From NCBI GenBank assembly GCA_964035795.1, contig OZ038321.1, positions 12,806,208-12,870,207 of the forward strand: DNA of 64,000 nucleotides. The letters run 5' to 3'. This DNA is from Pterobdella sp. o SKG-2022 (taxonomy: Eukaryota; Annelida; Clitellata; Hirudinida; Piscicolidae). The notes under the pieces were generated by a model that saw only the letters and a program-made list of their open reading frames with translations, was not told the DNA's origin and ran no database searches. Shown here in pieces: positions 61,101-64,000 of the stretch; position 1 is the stretch's first letter, and every line of letters begins with the position of its first letter. The translations under genes were made by a program, and so were the position numbers.

Positions 61101-64000
61101 AAGTTTTAATAACCTTATTATTGAATCTTTTTTCACAAAGTTCAGTTTACTTTCATAATCTGCATTATTTTTGTTTAGATTTAGAATGATTGTAATGCAT
61201 TATGGGTCTGCGTGCAAATGGGAATGACATTCAAATTAACATAAAAATAGTTTCAATTTTAACTTTTGATGGAAAAATTTCAATTAAAAGCTATATTATT
61301 TTAAAAAATACTTCTGAAATAGTAAATTTATTTTGTATTTATGTGTTAATTAAAATCTTTTGAAAAATTCCAAAAATCCTTGTATTGGGTACATTTTATA
61401 ATTCATTCTGTTGCCTTCAAATTTATTCAAAGCATCCTATATTATTTCAGACTAAATTCATTTATTCATTCATTAAATTTATTCAATGTTTCTTTTGGTT
61501 TCTTCTTTAATAAAAATATTCATTGAAATTTAAAAAAAGTTATAATTATGAGTTTGAGCTAGAGTTGCAATAGTATTTCAAAAACTCACCGTAAGTCTAT
61601 ATTTCTTGGGCCTAAATTTTTTTTTCAATTAACTTTTTGTTTCAAAGTTAAAATAAATATTTATTTAATACTTTAAGTGCTTTTTTTTCTAGTTAGAGCT
61701 GGAATCAGAAGAGTAAATTTTAAAGCGCATTACAAAAGCATTATAAATCATAGTACTCTTCCATTTTTCATAACTATAGTGGTTATTTATTTTTGTTCAT
61801 AATACCATGTATTAAAATTAGATGAATGTAAATTCAGAATAAAAATAGATTTGAAAAAAACTTCGTATTTGAGAAATAAAAAAGCTATCTCTTTGAAAAA
61901 TTCATATTTATATTACTAAAAACAAACCAAATGTCATCTTTAACAACATAGACATACAGTATTCTATGAGGAACTATATAAGACAAATTATACTTCCAGC
62001 TAAATATAAAATAAACTAAATTTTTAAAAAATCATGCATTTTTGAACTTTGCATCTTTAAGGTTTTTAATTTAAAGAAATCAAATTAGATTTCATTCAAA
62101 ACAGAAGCTGAAAACTTTTTCGAGTTTTTCAATTGAATACGTTTTAATGATATTTATTTATCATTATCCGATTGATAAAGTTAGAATTTCATTTTAAATT
62201 GGTTTCACTAAAGTTATAAAAAAATTTTTGTTACAATTTCTTAAGCAAAAAATACATTTTTTTTGTCTTTTTTTTCAGATTTTAATCCTCGTTTTTGTTT
62301 CCAATCGGTATTTTCACAAATGACAATTTATCTTTAAAATTATTATACATTTTTTAAGCTAACCCATTATAACTCTGACTTACTTCCCTAGTTTAACAAC
62401 CTGATGTTTAAGCCCTATTGCTCTTGATTATTTGTCACTCACTTTTATGCAAAATCTTTCTTTTCTTCGTCATTCCCTGGTCCTTTTCTTGGAAGTTGAA
62501 TTCACTCTATATTTGAAACTTGTTTCTCTTATTGTAAAAAAATCATTTTTTAAGTTTATAATAAGAAACTTAGAAGGCTACAAAAATGTTTCTATAAAAT
62601 TCATGATGAGTTTACTCTGAGTTGAAAATAAATCAGTCCACATAGAAGATTTTTTATGCTTTTATAGTATAATATAAAACACTCAAAAAGTTCTACATAT
62701 TTTTCAAACATGCACTTTGTTGTTTGCCCTGTCGTATTACAAATTGAAATCACTTGATATTTATTGGAAATTATGCAAAATATCTTCATTTAATTTGTGC
62801 ATAACAATATTTGCACTAATGAAATTTAAAAAAATTTTTTTGATACTGCTTTCATGTTATTCAGTGACATGGGAAAAGTGTTTGAAAGTTGTCAGGGAAT
62901 TCTTGAAAGAGGAGAAATCTTAGACAATCGTGAGTAATTTAATTTAAAATATCTAAATAAGTCATTATTTTATCTTTTTTAAAAATTCAATTTTAGATTC
63001 CATAATTTATTATTTTTTTTATGTATTCTAGCTTCAATAATTACAAATGTTTCTTATAAATTTCGATAAAATAGAAAGTTCCAATTTTCAAACCAAGATA
63101 AGAACTTTTAAAATGCACAATTTAATAGATTATCTCCAGAACTTTGAAACTTTCGGCACAGTATGGAGAGCTGTGCACACAATCTGCCATGATAAGACCC
63201 CCTCAAACTCTGGTTGCCAAGTTTCATTTCAATCATGTTTTGATTGAACCAACAATTAGTTAAAAGTTTTAGAACGTTAAGTTTGAGTAAAAAGTTTGTT
63301 TATGTTTCAAACTTTTTTTGGATGTTAATATATTACTAGCAAGAAAAACTTGTTCAAAACTTATTTTCAAAGTATTTTAGTGTATGAACTCTCATTTTGG
63401 TGCTTCTTTAATCTTACTTTTCAATGTGTTCTAATTGATTCTTGTACCCACAGAAGCGAAAGAAACGCTTGAAACAATGATGCGTTGTGTGGAAGCAGAA
63501 GCCAGAGGATCCTTATCATTAAGATGCGATGAATATTACTTCTTCAACCTTGACCAAAAAACTAAAAACAAATGCTTGTATGTGGATTTATTTTTTATAT
63601 TATTCATTTAAATATTTATGCGTGTGATGAAATAGTGCTTTAAAGAGTTTTTTTGTTGATATTTGTGACGAGTTAAAAGCTTGTAAAAATTTTTATTTAA
63701 AATGGTTTTTTCATTTTGACTTTTAACTCGACATTTAAATTATAAAAATTATGAGTTATAGTCAATGAAATTAAAAATATGTTTGTGCACTTTTGAAGCA
63801 AGCCTAGTATGAAATCTGCACTCTACAAACCATATAAAGTTAATGATAAAAATCACCTAATGACACTCTTACATAATTTTTTGAAATAACCAGTTTCATA
63901 GGAGAAAAGTTCAAATGCCAGGAATCTCTGCTGATTTCTGCATGTCGTCATTTGTTTCCATCTGATATGAACCAACAAAGTGCTGACGACTCAGATTGGT
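52076..64000 (+). CDS. Secreted His/Lys-rich, acidic, 8-Cys protein (partial gene)
   Basis: Spliced gene, at least 638 codons, running off the window. Exons: 52076-52166, 53573-55100, 62865-62929, 63454-63577, 63894 onward. All phases join without a stop. Residues 1 to about 26 are a signal peptide (MKFILLDLLVLLNFFYIISL). Residues about 43-340 are strongly basic and His/Lys/Asn-rich with dibasic runs (KRRRHGRKH). About 346-440 are Asp/Glu-rich. From about 505 there is a probable disulfide module with Cys 510, 539, 549, 573, 586, 602, 611 and 620. Several N-glycosylation sequons occur. Predicted to be secreted or processed in the secretory pathway. I do not recognise the family; the Cys pattern (C-x9-C, C-x12-C, C-x15-C, C-x8-C-x8-C) faintly recalls small helical secreted worm domains, but that is only an impression. 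Confidence 0.82.
53573..55100 (+). CDS. Secreted protein exon 2 (basic, then acidic region)
   Basis: A 1,528-base exon, acceptor cactaaag, donor gttagt, leaving AA for the next exon. The start of the exon is chosen by phase; acceptors 12-14 bases later (ctgag, gagag) would also be possible. Notable segments: NNHHSGHNLLHHSLHRKHHS, STKHKKHKKQKF, KRHQHKEKRKFHKKRH, then DDEAYWDEIDDNSFSDDEG and DLDTDDSNDEEYEKL. The last 40 codons (FLACFHKLRNVISNH, EINLC) open the Cys module. Codon use is regular and the frame is open for over 500 codons in very AT-rich DNA, which rules out chance. Confidence 0.92.
55101..62864 (+). other. Intron 2 of the secreted-protein gene
   Basis: About 7.8 kb of AT-rich DNA. 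No transposon protein, tandem repeat or extra exon was recognised. A slightly GC-richer patch around 57330-57385 has an 18-codon ORF of no known meaning. Confidence 0.65.
62865..62929 (+). CDS. Secreted protein exon 3 (Cys module)
   Basis: T completing Asn 540, 21 codons (DMGKVFESCQGILERGEILD N), then C. Acceptor gttattcag, donor gtgagt. It fits exon 2 (AA|T) and exon 4 (C|AA) exactly. The frame of the longer local ORF (62717-62923) is different and is not used. Confidence 0.85.
63454..63577 (+). CDS. Secreted protein exon 4 (Cys module)
   Basis: AA completing Gln 562, 40 codons, then TT. Acceptor gtacccacag, donor gtatgt. Encodes AKETLETMMRCVEAEARGSL and CDEYYFFNLDQKTKNKC. Confidence 0.88.
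63894..64000 (+). CDS. Secreted protein exon 5 (partial)
   Basis: T completing Phe 603, then FIGEKFKCQESLLISACRHL and onward to the window edge. Acceptor aataaccag. No stop before the end, so the gene continues. Confidence 0.82.

Overview
This is a eukaryotic, almost certainly invertebrate-animal, genomic window. It is strongly AT-rich, its genes are split by long introns with GT/AG borders, and it carries several non-LTR retrotransposons, a tRNA-derived SINE and many microsatellites. I cannot fix the phylum. The one gene I can name is an animal-type adaptor whose PTB domain is well diverged from the vertebrate form, so a fast-evolving invertebrate lineage is likely. No bacterial, viral or CRISPR features were seen.

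Layout: (1) 1-12.0 kb is mostly AT-rich non-coding DNA. It holds a decayed reverse-transcriptase fragment (about 2.0-2.69 kb, minus), a weak minus-strand ORF with a poly(A) signal (about 6.0 kb), and an RTE-like LINE (about 6.9-9.25 kb, plus) sitting between two large TG/TTTG microsatellites. (2) 12.3-46.8 kb (plus) is a NOS1AP/CAPON (C. elegans DYC-1 type) orthologue. I assembled it from eleven exons whose reading phases all join; none of the PTB exons is longer than 110 bp except the last. Its introns hold a 31-bp minisatellite with a G-quadruplex motif, degenerate GATG tracts, a tRNA-derived SINE, and two copies of one CR1/L2-group LINE. One LINE copy (36.66-40.22 kb, antisense) has a fully open 958-aa endonuclease/reverse transcriptase. 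The other (31.73-32.57 kb) is a decayed 3' fragment. (3) 46.8-52.0 kb is intergenic, with a (TTG)n tract and a third family of LINE 3' fragment (48.70-49.31 kb, minus). (4) 52.08 kb to the window end (plus) is a second spliced gene that runs off the edge. It encodes a secreted protein with a signal peptide, a long His/Lys/Asn-rich basic region, an Asp/Glu-rich region and a C-terminal module with eight cysteines in the part visible. I do not recognise this protein.

The two host genes are co-oriented but give no sign of working together. NOS1AP is a cytoplasmic adaptor (PTB plus coiled coil), and the second gene product is predicted to be extracellular. Exon calls rest on hand translation, on protein-family similarity (NOS1AP) and on phase-compatible splice sites. 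No alignment or RNA evidence could be run.
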